64,000 nucleotides of DNA, from the NCBI RefSeq assembly GCF_001294455.1, contig NZ_LIKT01000002.1, forward strand, positions 241,910 to 305,909, written 5' to 3'. A program made the position numbers and the translations under genes. A model generated the notes under the pieces. The model did no database searches. It was given only the letters and a program-made list of their open reading frames with translations, and was not told where the DNA came from. The DNA comes from Phaeobacter sp. 11ANDIMAR09. GTDB taxonomy: Bacteria > Pseudomonadota > Alphaproteobacteria > Rhodobacterales > Rhodobacteraceae. Below, piece by piece: positions 16,548 to 25,636 of this stretch (positions within the stretch are counted from its first letter, which is position 1; every line of letters begins with the position of its first letter).

Positions 16548-17339
16548 TTAGCCCTGGTGGGCGCCATCCGCGAGTGATTTGACAAAGGCCAGGGTGTCGG
16601 TGACCGATTGGCTCTCGGCCATTTTGCTGACGATGGCACTGCCTACAACGGCGCCATCGGATATCGAGGCGATGTTCTGTGCCTTTTCCGGCGTGTTGAT
16701 ACCAAAGCCTACGATGACTGGCAGATCGGTAGAGGATTTGATCCGGGCCACTTCGGGTCCTACGTCACCCGCCTGAGCTTCAGCGGCGCCGGTGATGCCG
16801 GTGACAGAGACATAATAGACAAAGCCAGAGGTGTTTTGCAGAACGGTTGGCAGGCGCTTGTCATCGGTGGTTGGGGTGGCCAGGCGGATGAAGTTCAGGC
16901 CGGCCTTCTGAGCTGGAATACACAGCTCGTCATCCTCTTCCGGAGGCAGGTCCACTACGATCAGACCATCAATGCCGGCGGCCTTGGCATCCGTCAGGAA
17001 GGTCTCAACCCCGCGATTGTAGATTGGGTTGTAATAGCCCATCAGAACAATTGGGGTGGTGTCGTCTTCTTTGCGGAATTCTGCAGCCAGTTGCAGGGTC
17101 TTTTCCAAGGTCATGCCGCCGTCCAGAGCTCGTTGGCCGGCCAGCTGGATTGTCGGGCCATCGGCCATCGGATCGGTGAAGGGCAGGCCCAGTTCGATAA
17201 TATCGACGCCAGCAGCGGGCAGGCCCTTTACCAGCTCGAGCGAGCTTTCATAGTTCGGGTCACCCGCCATGACATAGGACACAAAGGCCTTTTTGCCGGC
17301 GGCTCTGAGTTCGGCGAATTTTGCGTCAATACGGGTCAT
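16548..17339 (-). CDS. trpA: Tryptophan synthase alpha chain
   Basis: Cleaves indole-3-glycerol phosphate to indole. The 263-residue TIM barrel contains [41 protein letters not shown] (catalytic Glu and Asp), [30 protein letters not shown], and [25 protein letters not shown] holds the phosphate site. AGAGG lies upstream of the ATG. Unlike in most bacteria it is not next to trpB, which is about 7 kb to the left on the other strand. Confidence 0.97.
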   Translation of the reverse strand: MTRIDAKFAELRAAGKKAFVSYVMAGDPNYESSLELVKGLPAAGVDIIELGLPFTDPMADGPTIQLAGQRALDGGMTLEKTLQLAAEFRKEDDTTPIVLMGYYNPIYNRGVETFLTDAKAAGIDGLIVVDLPPEEDDELCIPAQKAGLNFIRLATPTTDDKRLPTVLQNTSGFVYYVSVTGITGAAEAQAGDVGPEVARIKSSTDLPVIVGFGINTPEKAQNIASISDGAVVGSAIVSKMAESQSVTDTLAFVKSLADGAHQG

Positions 17340-17430
17340 GATGGGGCCTCTTGCAACTTACCGCTCCGGTGTGCCGAAAGTTGCAGGGGAAATCAATCCC
17401 GACCCAGGCCCCATTTGCGTTTTGCAGTGC

Positions 17431-17925
17431 CTAGTTCATCGGAATGTGCCAGCGCAGGGACAGGGTATTCACACCGGGATTGATATCGGCGGTTGAGGCA
17501 TTGGATTTATGGCTCAGAGCCAGGGACATTGCCTTGCCGCTTTTGAAACGTTTGCCAATGGCGAGCTGGCTGCGGATTTCAAAGGTGGAGCCAAGATCGT
17601 TCAATGAGGTGCCTTCGACAAAGGCACCAGGCAGCACGCTGGCTTCAATAAACCAGTCATGTTCCAGATCCCAGGTGCCGCTTACCCCGCCGCCAACAAA
17701 GGCATCGCCGGTTTCAACCACCTCGAGCGCACCCGCCAGGCTCGCCGAAAAAACGCGGCCTTCGTAAAAGGGGCTATGGATGTATTCCATTGACAGGGCG
17801 ACACCATCGTCTGCGCCCTGACGGGAATAGTCAGAATAGCCAGCGCCAAGAACGATTTCCTGAGCCATGGCAGAGCCCGTAATGCCGACAGTCAAAGCGG
17901 CTGAGAGCAGAATACTATTTTTCAT
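17431..17925 (-). CDS. PagL-like lipid A 3-O-deacylase (acyloxyacyl hydrolase family)
   Basis: Predicted outer-membrane beta-barrel that trims a 3-linked acyl chain from lipid A. The start at 17925 (MKNSILLSAALTVGITGSAM) has GGGGA upstream and opens with a clear signal peptide cleaved after AMA. The mature part has alternating strands and ends in Trp-His-Ile-Pro-Met-Asn after LSLRW. The C-terminal LSHKSNAS matches the PagL His-x-Ser catalytic motif. At 164 residues it is slightly short for the family (about 170-190). Activity on lipid A is inference from the motif and barrel pattern. Confidence 0.72.
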   Translation of the reverse strand: MKNSILLSAALTVGITGSAMAQEIVLGAGYSDYSRQGADDGVALSMEYIHSPFYEGRVFSASLAGALEVVETGDAFVGGGVSGTWDLEHDWFIEASVLPGAFVEGTSLNDLGSTFEIRSQLAIGKRFKSGKAMSLALSHKSNASTADINPGVNTLSLRWHIPMN

Positions 17926-18147
17926 TTTTTCCCCAACGTCCGAAAGTTTGGCAGTACATAGGATCACAATTCATGTTTTAAACCCGCCTTCACGCCAATG
18001 AGAGTTTACGCGAGGGCAGGATCACTTTTGACGGAGAATTGTCGGGGGTCAAGACGGAGCGAGGAGCTGGGCCAAAGGAGAATGCTGTCTTGCGCCGGGC
18101 GGCAATGCTGCCTAGAAGCCTTTCCCAAATGGCATCAGGAGGCCGAG

Positions 18148-19245
18148 ATGGGCTTTAAAATGGGAATTGTCGGCCTGCCGAATGTCGGCAAGTCGACTTT
18201 GTTCAACGCATTGACCAAAACCGCATCGGCGCAGGCTGCGAACTTTCCGTTCTGCACTATTGAGCCCAATGTGGGTGAAGTCGGCGTGCCGGACAGCCGT
18301 CTGGACAAGCTGGCCGCGATTGCCACCTCCAAGCAGATCATCCCGACCCGGATGACCTTTGTGGATATTGCCGGGCTGGTCAAAGGCGCCTCAAAAGGCG
18401 AAGGCCTGGGCAATCAGTTCCTGGCCAACATCCGCGAAACCGATGCAATTGCACATGTTTTGCGCTGTTTCGAGGATGGCGACGTGACCCATGTTGATGG
18501 CCGCGTTGACCCAGTAGCGGATGCTGAAACCATCGAGACGGAGTTGATGCTTGCAGATCTGGAAAGCATCGAAAAGCGTCGTGCTGGCCTGGTACGCAAG
18601 ATCAAAGGCAACGACAAAGACGCGGCCCAACAGGATCGTTTGTTGGCTGAAGCCCAGGCAATGCTCGAAGAGGGCAAGCCGGCGCGACTGGTTGAGGTCG
18701 ACGCTGAAGACGCCAAAGCCTGGAAAATGTTGCAGCTCCTGAGCACCAAACCGGTGCTCTATGTTTGCAATGTAGGCGAGTCGGAATCTGCCGAAGGCAA
18801 CGATCATTCCGCCAAGGTTGCGGAAATGGCGGCTGCTCAGGGCAATTCACATGTGGTCATCTCGGCACAGATCGAAGAAGAAATCAGCCAGCTTGAGGCC
18901 GAAGAGGCCCAGATGTTTCTCGAGGAAATGGGGCTTGAGGAAGCCGGGCTCGACCGGCTGATCCGCGCAGGCTACGAGCTGTTGCATCTGGAAACCTATT
19001 TCACCGTCGGCCCGAAAGAGGCCCGTGCCTGGACCATCCGTGAGGGCACCTCTGCGCCACAGGCCGCAGGCGTCATCCATGGCGACTTTGAAAAAGGTTT
19101 TATCCGGGCAGAGACTATTGCCTATGAGGACTATATCGCTTGCGACGGCGAGCAGGGGGCCAAAGAGGCTGGCAAGATGCGGGCCGAAGGCAAAACCTAC
19201 ATTGTCAAAGATGGCGATGTCATGCACTTTCTGTTCAACACCTGA
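18148..19245 (+). CDS. ychF: Redox-regulated ATPase YchF (Obg family)
   Basis: Ribosome-associated ATPase. The start at 18148 ([20 protein letters not shown]) has AGGAGG 6 bases upstream; the longer frame from 17998 is not supported. The P-loop is at residues 8-15, the [14 protein letters not shown] block near 32, [20 protein letters not shown] near 71, and the G4 region reads LYVCNVGE, the altered motif by which YchF prefers ATP to GTP. The C-terminal TGS-like domain has [19 protein letters not shown] and [12 protein letters not shown]. 365 residues is the family standard. Confidence 0.97.
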   Translation: MGFKMGIVGLPNVGKSTLFNALTKTASAQAANFPFCTIEPNVGEVGVPDSRLDKLAAIATSKQIIPTRMTFVDIAGLVKGASKGEGLGNQFLANIRETDAIAHVLRCFEDGDVTHVDGRVDPVADAETIETELMLADLESIEKRRAGLVRKIKGNDKDAAQQDRLLAEAQAMLEEGKPARLVEVDAEDAKAWKMLQLLSTKPVLYVCNVGESESAEGNDHSAKVAEMAAAQGNSHVVISAQIEEEISQLEAEEAQMFLEEMGLEEAGLDRLIRAGYELLHLETYFTVGPKEARAWTIREGTSAPQAAGVIHGDFEKGFIRAETIAYEDYIACDGEQGAKEAGKMRAEGKTYIVKDGDVMHFLFNT

Positions 19246-19299
19246 TCCAATGGGTCTCTGGGCCGCTGTGCTCGGACGAAGAGATCGGAATCGATTTGC

Positions 19300-19338
19300 A
19301 AGCGCCCCCGCAGTTACCCTGCCGGGGCGCTTCTCTTT
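19300..19338 (+). terminator. Intrinsic terminator of ychF
   Basis: Perfect 9-base-pair stem AAGCGCCCC/GGGGCGCTT (19300-19332) with a further CAG/CTG pairing in the loop, followed by CTCTTTT. Confidence 0.85.
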
Positions 19339-19440
19339 TGCCGCAGGCCTGGCCCCAGCGGCCAGGTGCGATCTTTGCGGTGCTTGCTGAGGCCGCGCAG
19401 GAAATGTTAGGCGGCTTTGGTAAGTGAGAAAGAGGCTGCC

Positions 19441-20361
19441 ATGATTAAACTGATTATCGACACGGACCCCGGCATTGATGATGCCATGGCGATTTTTTAT
19501 GCGGCAGCAGCTCCAGAGATCTCGTTACTGGGGCTCACCACGATTTTTGGCAATGTCACCACCGCGATTGCCACCCGCAACGCGCTGCGCCTGCTGGAAG
19601 CTGCGGACCTGGATGTGCCTGTGGCACAGGGCGCAAAAGCTCCGCTGCGCCTGCCGCCGTTCAAGCCCTCTGCGCAGGTGCATGGCGAAGAGGGGTTTGG
19701 CAATATCCCGGCCATGCAGCCCAAGGGCGCACCGATCGAGGAAGAGGCCGCTGATTTCCTGATCCGTATGGCGCGCGAACATAAGGGGGAGCTGGTGCTC
19801 TGTCCTATCGGGCCGCTGACCAATATCGCTCTGGCCATTCAACGCGACCCGGAGTTTGTCAAAAACGTCAGACGTATTGTCATCATGGGGGGCTCTCTGG
19901 AGGAGGGCGGTAATATCACGCCGCATGCCGAGGCCAATATCTATCATGACCCTCATGCGGCGGATGTGGTCTTTGGCTCTGGGGCCGAAGTGGTGATGGT
20001 TGGCCTCGATGTCACGCACCGGATTCTGTGCACAAAGGCGGATTTTGCCTCTATCGCGGCTCTGTCGCCGGAAATGGGCGGGATGCTGCAAACCATGTCC
20101 GAGTTCTATCTGAACTTTTACGAAACCGTTGGAAAGTTTGACGGCTGTTCTCTGCATGACCCGGCGGCGGTGATCGCCTGTAGCCACCCTGAATTGTTCA
20201 ATACAAAGAACCTGCCCATTCGTGTTTCCTGTTCCGGCGAGACATCGGGGCAAACCCTGGAGGCTGGCATTGGCAGTCGGGCGGCAGTATCGGTCTGTCT
20301 GGGCGTTGACTCACAGGCAGTTAAATCCCTGTTTATGAAGCGCCTGGCGCTGTTGCCCTGA
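19441..20361 (+). CDS. Inosine/uridine-preferring nucleoside hydrolase
   Basis: Splits nucleosides into base and ribose for salvage. The start at 19441 (MIKLIIDTDPGIDDAMAIFY) has AGAGG upstream and places the calcium-binding DTDPGIDD motif at residues 7-14, where the family has it. LTTIFGNVTTAIATRNALRL, VHGEEGFGNIP, LVLCPIGPLTNIALA and RRIVIMGGSLEEGGNITPHAEANIYHDPHAA complete the active site. 306 residues is normal. Substrate range (purine versus pyrimidine) cannot be fixed. No nucleoside transporter adjoins it. Confidence 0.93.
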   Translation: MIKLIIDTDPGIDDAMAIFYAAAAPEISLLGLTTIFGNVTTAIATRNALRLLEAADLDVPVAQGAKAPLRLPPFKPSAQVHGEEGFGNIPAMQPKGAPIEEEAADFLIRMAREHKGELVLCPIGPLTNIALAIQRDPEFVKNVRRIVIMGGSLEEGGNITPHAEANIYHDPHAADVVFGSGAEVVMVGLDVTHRILCTKADFASIAALSPEMGGMLQTMSEFYLNFYETVGKFDGCSLHDPAAVIACSHPELFNTKNLPIRVSCSGETSGQTLEAGIGSRAAVSVCLGVDSQAVKSLFMKRLALLP

Positions 20362-21147
20362 CAAGCCATAGCCCTGCCCTGAGCCGCGCACTTACTTCTC
20401 GCCCAGGGCGCTGTCACGGCCCTGTACATTGACGCCTGCGCCCTCGCGCCCGTGGGGGGAGGCGGGCGAGAGCCTTGCTGTTGCCGGACGCCAGCGGCAA
20501 AGGGCTGAGGCTGGCGGATGGTGCTCTAACGGTGAACCGCATCTGTGCGGGCTTAAGGTTTGCCTAAGGCGGATTAACGCGGCGCGCCTGTCTGGGAGGT
20601 TTTCGTCGACCCGTCGCATCTCTATGGCTGATGAGCCAAGGGCCTCCCCAAGGCGAGGGGAGAACCTAGCGGGTACACTTTGTTATCAAACCGCTAAAGA
20701 ACCGCAGCGCGGCTGCGGTTGCGAGCCGTCGTGCCGCTGATGGCGCATGTCTTAACAGGCGGAGGCGCAGTTATGGATTTGGCAACAGAACACGGGGCCA
20801 TTGGGCGGCGACTCAGGACTGATTCTTGCCCCATTTGCCCCAGATCTTGTGGCAATCCACCAATTTCTTACCGAAGTCTTGCGGTCGAACAGGTCTTTTG
20901 GGACGTCGCGTGGGAATAAAAATGCAAGTTTTTACAGCTATTTGACTAAAACCTTAGGGAGAGTCTTAACGCTGGGTGGCTTTTTACCCCGTTTTAGCGT
21001 CATTCTGGGGCATCAATAACCGGGGGGTTAGAGAATTGTTAACGCTGCCACATTCTGTCCATTATTTCGTCCACCAAGCACAAGATTGGGCCCCATTCCA
21101 GCCGCACGACTGAACAAACATGTCGATGTGGGAATTTGGAGTGGAAA
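20362..21147. other. Long intergenic region without a recognisable gene
   Basis: 786 bases. The left half is GC-rich and holds several short frames on both strands, none with a ribosome-binding site or protein-like composition. A small hairpin CCGCAG-CGCG-CTGCGG lies near 20702-20717. The right third is AT-rich with TTAACGCTG twice (near 20968 and 21038), half-site-like for CtrA but without the second TTAA at the required spacing. It could hide a small RNA or the remains of a gene. Confidence 0.4.
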
Positions 21148-21861
21148 ATGAAACGACTAATCGCTGTGGCTGTGGCCTACTTGCTTGCAAGTATGCCCAG
21201 CGGCGCGAGGGCGGGTGATCCGCAATTTGGAGCTCGATCGTTACCTGGGTGGGAAGCGGTTGGACGTCTGAATATCTCGGGACGCAATATGTGTACCGGA
21301 TCCTTGATTGCGCCAAACTTGGTACTGACCGCGGCCCATTGCCTGTATGATCCGGCATCTGGACGCGCGATTGATCCGACGACGATCAAATTCGAAGCGG
21401 GCCTCATGGGGCGACGCGCAAAAGCCGCACGCAACATTGCGAAGGCTGTGGTGCATCCAGGCTATCGGCATAGCCAAAGAGGTGGCTCTTTGATGGGGAG
21501 CGACATTGCGGTTCTCCGGCTGTCTCGACCGATCAATTCGAACGAGATCCAACCTTTGAGGATGTCTTTGAATGCCGCACGCGGGGACTCCGTTGGAGTG
21601 CTCTCTTACAACTTTACCCATGCAACGCGCCCCAATTTGGAACGCAGCTGCGAGGTTCTGGCAAAGCAGAGAACGACATTGGTGATGTCCTGCCTTGTGG
21701 ACTTTGGGGCCTCTGGTGCACCAGTGCTGCAGGTAATACCGGGCCATTTGCCCAGGCTTGTCTCGGTGATTTCTGCCAAGGCCGCATTGGGAAGCAGACG
21801 TGTGTCGATTGGGACCGCGCTTGATTCAACCCTCTGGCGCCTGATGCAACAGGCCGGGTAA
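21148..21861 (+). CDS. Secreted trypsin-like serine protease
   Basis: A 237-residue chymotrypsin-fold protease. The start at 21148 (MKRLIAVAVAYLLASMPSGA) has GGAG upstream and gives a signal peptide ending ARA. The catalytic triad is visible: His in LTAAHCLYD, Asp in GSDIAVLRLSRPI, Ser in DFGASGAPVLQ. Cys pairs around NMCTGSLIAPN and ERSCEVL/VMSCLVDFG could form disulphides. The relation is to the V8/trypsin-like group common in marine alphaproteobacteria. Location would be periplasmic or extracellular. It stands alone; the neighbour to the right is the convergent exporter operon. Confidence 0.88.
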   Translation: MKRLIAVAVAYLLASMPSGARAGDPQFGARSLPGWEAVGRLNISGRNMCTGSLIAPNLVLTAAHCLYDPASGRAIDPTTIKFEAGLMGRRAKAARNIAKAVVHPGYRHSQRGGSLMGSDIAVLRLSRPINSNEIQPLRMSLNAARGDSVGVLSYNFTHATRPNLERSCEVLAKQRTTLVMSCLVDFGASGAPVLQVIPGHLPRLVSVISAKAALGSRRVSIGTALDSTLWRLMQQAG

Positions 21862-22061
21862 CAACAGATACGTCCTTCCTTAGCGACGTTCCCACGGGAC
21901 CTGCTGCTAGAATGGCAGTAGGGTACCGTAGTTTCGAGCGCGTAGGGAATTGTCTGTTGGAGCGCCGCCCCTGGTCAGCAGGGCGAGGCAGAACGGCCTC
22001 AGGGACAGTCACGGAAATCCCCGAAGCCTGTCGTGCTGAATGCTGAACTGGATGTGACAAT

Positions 22062-23234
22062 CTAGGGTTCACGGAAGGCCTCTTGGGATTTGTACAGAGG
22101 CTTCAAAAGATAGTTGAGAACCGTTTTTGAGCCGGTTTGCAATTCGGCGGTGGCGCGCATGCCGGGACGAATTTCGATCCCCTGCTGGCGTTCGGTCAGA
22201 TCAGAACGATCCACCCGGACCGTGACACGGTAATAGGGTTCGGCACGAGGGTTGCGCTCATCTTCAAAGGTGTCAGCCGAGACAAAATCGACCTCACCGT
22301 TCAGGGCGCCGTAGATCGTGTAATCATAGGCTGAGAGTTTAATCGTGGCGGTCTGGCCCGTTTGGACGCTGGCGATATCCTTGGGATTGACGCGGGCCTC
22401 TACAAACAGCTCTTCTCCCATCGGGATGATTTCAAAGATCTCTTCACCGGGGCGCACAACGCCGCCGATTGTGGTGACACCCAGGCTGTTGACGATTCCA
22501 GACATGGGCGAGGTGATCACCGTGCGATCCAGCTGATCCTGTGCCAAACGCTGATCCTGCCGCAAAGAGGCCAACTCACGCAGGGCTTCAGAATATTCTT
22601 CTGCCAGTTTCAGCTCGTTTTGGGTGCCGATCTCATTGAATTTGGCCTGGGCATCGGTTGCCGCTTTCTGAGCGCGGTTTACTTCGATCAGGGCCACGAT
22701 GTTTTGCTCGTAGAGCTTTTGCATATTGGCCAGTTCGTCATTCAACTGATCAAGGATCTTGCGTGCGCTGGTACGGCGGCTGTCAAAATCGCCCTGACGG
22801 GCATTCAACAGCGCCCGTTCGGAGGCCAGGATCTCAGCCGAGCGATCTGCCAGATCAAGCGGCACTGTAAATTCATAGGCCCCGTCCATTTCTGCTTCGA
22901 GCCGAAACTGCTTGATTTCAAGCGTGTCGATCTGGTCCTGCAACTCATCGGCGATGGTGCGGAACTTGGTGTCCTGCAGTTTGGCCAGAACTTGCCCGGC
23001 GCGGACTTCATCGCCTTGACGCACGTGCAGCTCCGCCAGAATACCGCCTTCGAGGTTCTGTACGATCTGTGCCCGTGAAGAGGAGACCACTTCACCTTCG
23101 CCGCGCACGATCTCATCCACCGAAGCAAAGGCCGCCCAGCCGATGAACAGCACCAGGGCGGCTCCGACAAGATAGACAATGCGGCTGGCGCCGCGGGCGC
23201 TTTCAGCGAGATCATAATGCGCGGATGAGGTCAT
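22062..23234 (-). CDS. Type I secretion membrane fusion protein (HlyD family)
   Basis: Periplasmic adaptor linking the inner-membrane ABC exporter to the outer-membrane channel. Residues 20-40 (VYLVGAALVLFIGWAAFASV) form the single membrane anchor. A lipoyl/barrel-sandwich half motif VQNLEGGILAELHVRQGDEV lies near residue 60, long coiled coils span about 90-230, and the second half VITSPMSGIVNSLGVTTIGG lies near 250. The C-terminal beta-barrel domain ends near residue 380. Its ATG overlaps the exporter stop by 4 bases. Last gene of the adhesin export operon. Confidence 0.94.
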   Translation of the reverse strand: MTSSAHYDLAESARGASRIVYLVGAALVLFIGWAAFASVDEIVRGEGEVVSSSRAQIVQNLEGGILAELHVRQGDEVRAGQVLAKLQDTKFRTIADELQDQIDTLEIKQFRLEAEMDGAYEFTVPLDLADRSAEILASERALLNARQGDFDSRRTSARKILDQLNDELANMQKLYEQNIVALIEVNRAQKAATDAQAKFNEIGTQNELKLAEEYSEALRELASLRQDQRLAQDQLDRTVITSPMSGIVNSLGVTTIGGVVRPGEEIFEIIPMGEELFVEARVNPKDIASVQTGQTATIKLSAYDYTIYGALNGEVDFVSADTFEDERNPRAEPYYRVTVRVDRSDLTERQQGIEIRPGMRATAELQTGSKTVLNYLLKPLYKSQEAFREP

Positions 23235-25636
23235 TTGCCTTCTCCTGCAGCCAGGTGAGCCAGAACCTTGTCACGGGGACCATCCACCACCATGCGCCCG
23301 TCCTGTAGGATCAGAGTGCGGTTGGTCAGCGACAGGATCGGCATCCGGTGGGTGGCAATCACGGCTGTACGGCCCTGCAGCCAGGTCTCCAGGCGGCTGA
23401 CCAGGGTGCGCTCCAGCGTTTGGTCCAAAGCCGCTGTTGGTTCATCCAGCAGCACGATGGATGGGTTTTGCAGCCAAAGCCGCGCCCAGCCAATTGACTG
23501 ACGTTGCCCAATCGACAAGCCTCCACCGCCATCACCTATGTCCAGATCCAGACCTTTGTGGTGGCCGCGCACATAGGCGCCGAGCCCGGAGAAGTCCAAG
23601 GCTGCCATCAGGCGGGTATCGTCCCGTTCCAATTGGTTGAGGTTGAGGTTATCACGCAAGGAACCGGCAAAGAGGCGCACATCCTGGCTGAGATAGCCAA
23701 TGTTGCGGCGCAGATCGCGTGGATCGATCTGGCCCATATCGGTGCCATCAATCATGATCCGGCCTGCATCAGGGGAGTAGAGACCCGACAAAAGCTTGAT
23801 CAGAGTAGACTTGCCCGAGCCATTGACACCCAGAACGGCAACCCTTTGGCCCGGAGTAATAGCAACGCCCGGCACATCCAGTGTGGGAGCGGCGTCCTCG
23901 TCGTAGCGGAACACCACTTCGCGCAGCTCAAAGCGGCCCTGAAGCTGCTCTCGGCGCAGGTAGCTGCGTTCTGCCTCCATCTCCTGCGGCGCGCTGGCGA
24001 TGGCCTCCAGCCCCTCCAGGGCGCCTTTGACGTTGCTCCAGCGTGCCAGGGTGGCCGCGAATTGGGTTAGTGGCGCCAGGGTGCGGCTCGTCAGGATACC
24101 TGTGGCGATGATGGTGCCGACGGTGAACTCTCCGGCAAAGACCAGAAGCGTGCCCAGAACCACGGCGGTGATATAGGTGGCCTGTTGGATACCCTGCGAC
24201 CAAAACGTGAGGGCGCTGGCCAGGCGGCGCTGCTCGGTCGAGGAATGCGACGACAGCACATTCAGCTCGTCCCAGTTGCGCATGACGCGATCTTCGCCAC
24301 GCTGGGTCTTAACTGTGTCGAGCTCGGTAATGACCTCATGCAGCAAGCGGCCCGCCTTGGCATTGGCACCCTGGGTCTGACGGGTCAGCGCGATCATCTT
24401 GCGCTGCATGAAATAGGCTGGCAGCAGCATCAGGATGCCACCCACCATGATCACCCAGACAATCGGTCCGGCGATGGAGGCCACCAGCAGCAAGAAGACG
24501 GCGATAAAGGGAATATCGGCCAGCGTGGAAATGGTCGAGGACGTAAAGAACTCACGCACGGCACCAAAATCGCGCATCGCTGCAAACAGCCCAGACGGGG
24601 GCAGCGGCTTTTTGTCCGAACGCATGCCGATTAGGCGGCGCATTAGATTATGCTGCACAGACAGCTCGATCTGACGTCCGGCAGCATCCGTCAGCCGCGC
24701 ACGGGCCACTTTGAGCAGGGCTTCGAGCATGATCGCAAGAAAGGCGCCAAGGGCCAGCACCCAGAGCGTGGCATGGGACTGGTGTGGCACCACCCGGTCA
24801 TAGACCTGCAGAGAGAACAGCGCGACCGAGACCGCCAAAATGTTAGCAACCAGTGAGCCCAGCATGATTTCGCCAACCTGGCGGCGATATTTGGGGAATT
24901 CGCCCCAGAACCAATGATCGCTTTCCAGCTGCGGCGTATGTCGGGCCGCCATCTGTTTCAGCGAGGGACGGGCCACCACCAGGGTGCCGGTGAAGAACGG
25001 TGTGAACTCGCCCAGTGGCACCTCGGTGCGGTTGTCTTGGCAGGTGGTGTCAAAAATGGTGAGCCGTCCCTGGTCCTGGCCCAGAACCAGCACGCATTGC
25101 CCGCCCTTCATCATCGCCAAGGCTGGCCAGTCGCCGGAGGTCAATTCGCTGCGGCGCTGCAACTTGACCTGCAGCCCGGTCGAGCCCAGGGCCTGCGCCA
25201 GGCTTTCGGCCGAAGAATCGCCGGGGTTGTTGCTCCACATGAAGCTGGCGATATCGCCAGCATGGGCTTCGGTGCCTTTCAGGGAGGCCAGGGTGGCAAT
25301 CAGAGAGGCGCGGTGTTGAATGCGGGCAGAAGCGCCTTCGATCAGGGTGCCAACTTCACGGCGACCGCCCTTTGCGATCTCGGTTTGCGCGCCGATTTCC
25401 GGCTGGGCCGGGGCAAGAGAGTCTTGCGGTTTGGCCGTGGCCGAAGAGGTCGGGGCCGAGGGGCTGGGCTTGAGGCCTGCGGAGCCTTCAAGAATCTGTC
25501 CGTTGACCGGAGTGTGATCCGACAGGGGCGCAGGGCTGGGAGGCACCGCACGCAGGCGGGGTGTGGCTGGCTTGCCTGGCTGATTGCTGGCTTTGCGCCC
25601 GGTTCCAGAGCGGGGGGGCATGGTTGTATCGGTCAA
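23231..25636 (-). CDS. Type I secretion ABC transporter (LapB/BapA-exporter type)
   Basis: Inner-membrane ATP-driven exporter. Residues 1-105 are a Pro/Ser-rich cytoplasmic extension. A C39-like peptidase-derived domain spans about 110-225 but lacks a Cys nucleophile motif, as in the LapB/LssB group. Six membrane helices follow in about 250-530. The nucleotide-binding domain has Walker A VLGVNGSGKSTLIKLLSG, signature GGGLSIGQRQSIGWAR and Walker B IVLLDEPTAALDQ. Start: a TTG at 25636 overlaps the upstream tolC-like stop as TTGA; an ATG five codons later is the alternative. Its cargo is very likely the adjacent adhesin. Confidence 0.94.
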   Translation of the reverse strand: MTDTTMPPRSGTGRKASNQPGKPATPRLRAVPPSPAPLSDHTPVNGQILEGSAGLKPSPSAPTSSATAKPQDSLAPAQPEIGAQTEIAKGGRREVGTLIEGASARIQHRASLIATLASLKGTEAHAGDIASFMWSNNPGDSSAESLAQALGSTGLQVKLQRRSELTSGDWPALAMMKGGQCVLVLGQDQGRLTIFDTTCQDNRTEVPLGEFTPFFTGTLVVARPSLKQMAARHTPQLESDHWFWGEFPKYRRQVGEIMLGSLVANILAVSVALFSLQVYDRVVPHQSHATLWVLALGAFLAIMLEALLKVARARLTDAAGRQIELSVQHNLMRRLIGMRSDKKPLPPSGLFAAMRDFGAVREFFTSSTISTLADIPFIAVFLLLVASIAGPIVWVIMVGGILMLLPAYFMQRKMIALTRQTQGANAKAGRLLHEVITELDTVKTQRGEDRVMRNWDELNVLSSHSSTEQRRLASALTFWSQGIQQATYITAVVLGTLLVFAGEFTVGTIIATGILTSRTLAPLTQFAATLARWSNVKGALEGLEAIASAPQEMEAERSYLRREQLQGRFELREVVFRYDEDAAPTLDVPGVAITPGQRVAVLGVNGSGKSTLIKLLSGLYSPDAGRIMIDGTDMGQIDPRDLRRNIGYLSQDVRLFAGSLRDNLNLNQLERDDTRLMAALDFSGLGAYVRGHHKGLDLDIGDGGGGLSIGQRQSIGWARLWLQNPSIVLLDEPTAALDQTLERTLVSRLETWLQGRTAVIATHRMPILSLTNRTLILQDGRMVVDGPRDKVLAHLAAGEGK

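Noticed and set aside
20392..20740. Short frames on both strands in the 20.4-21.1 kb gap
   Set aside because: Arg/Pro-rich translations of GC-rich DNA with no start signals.
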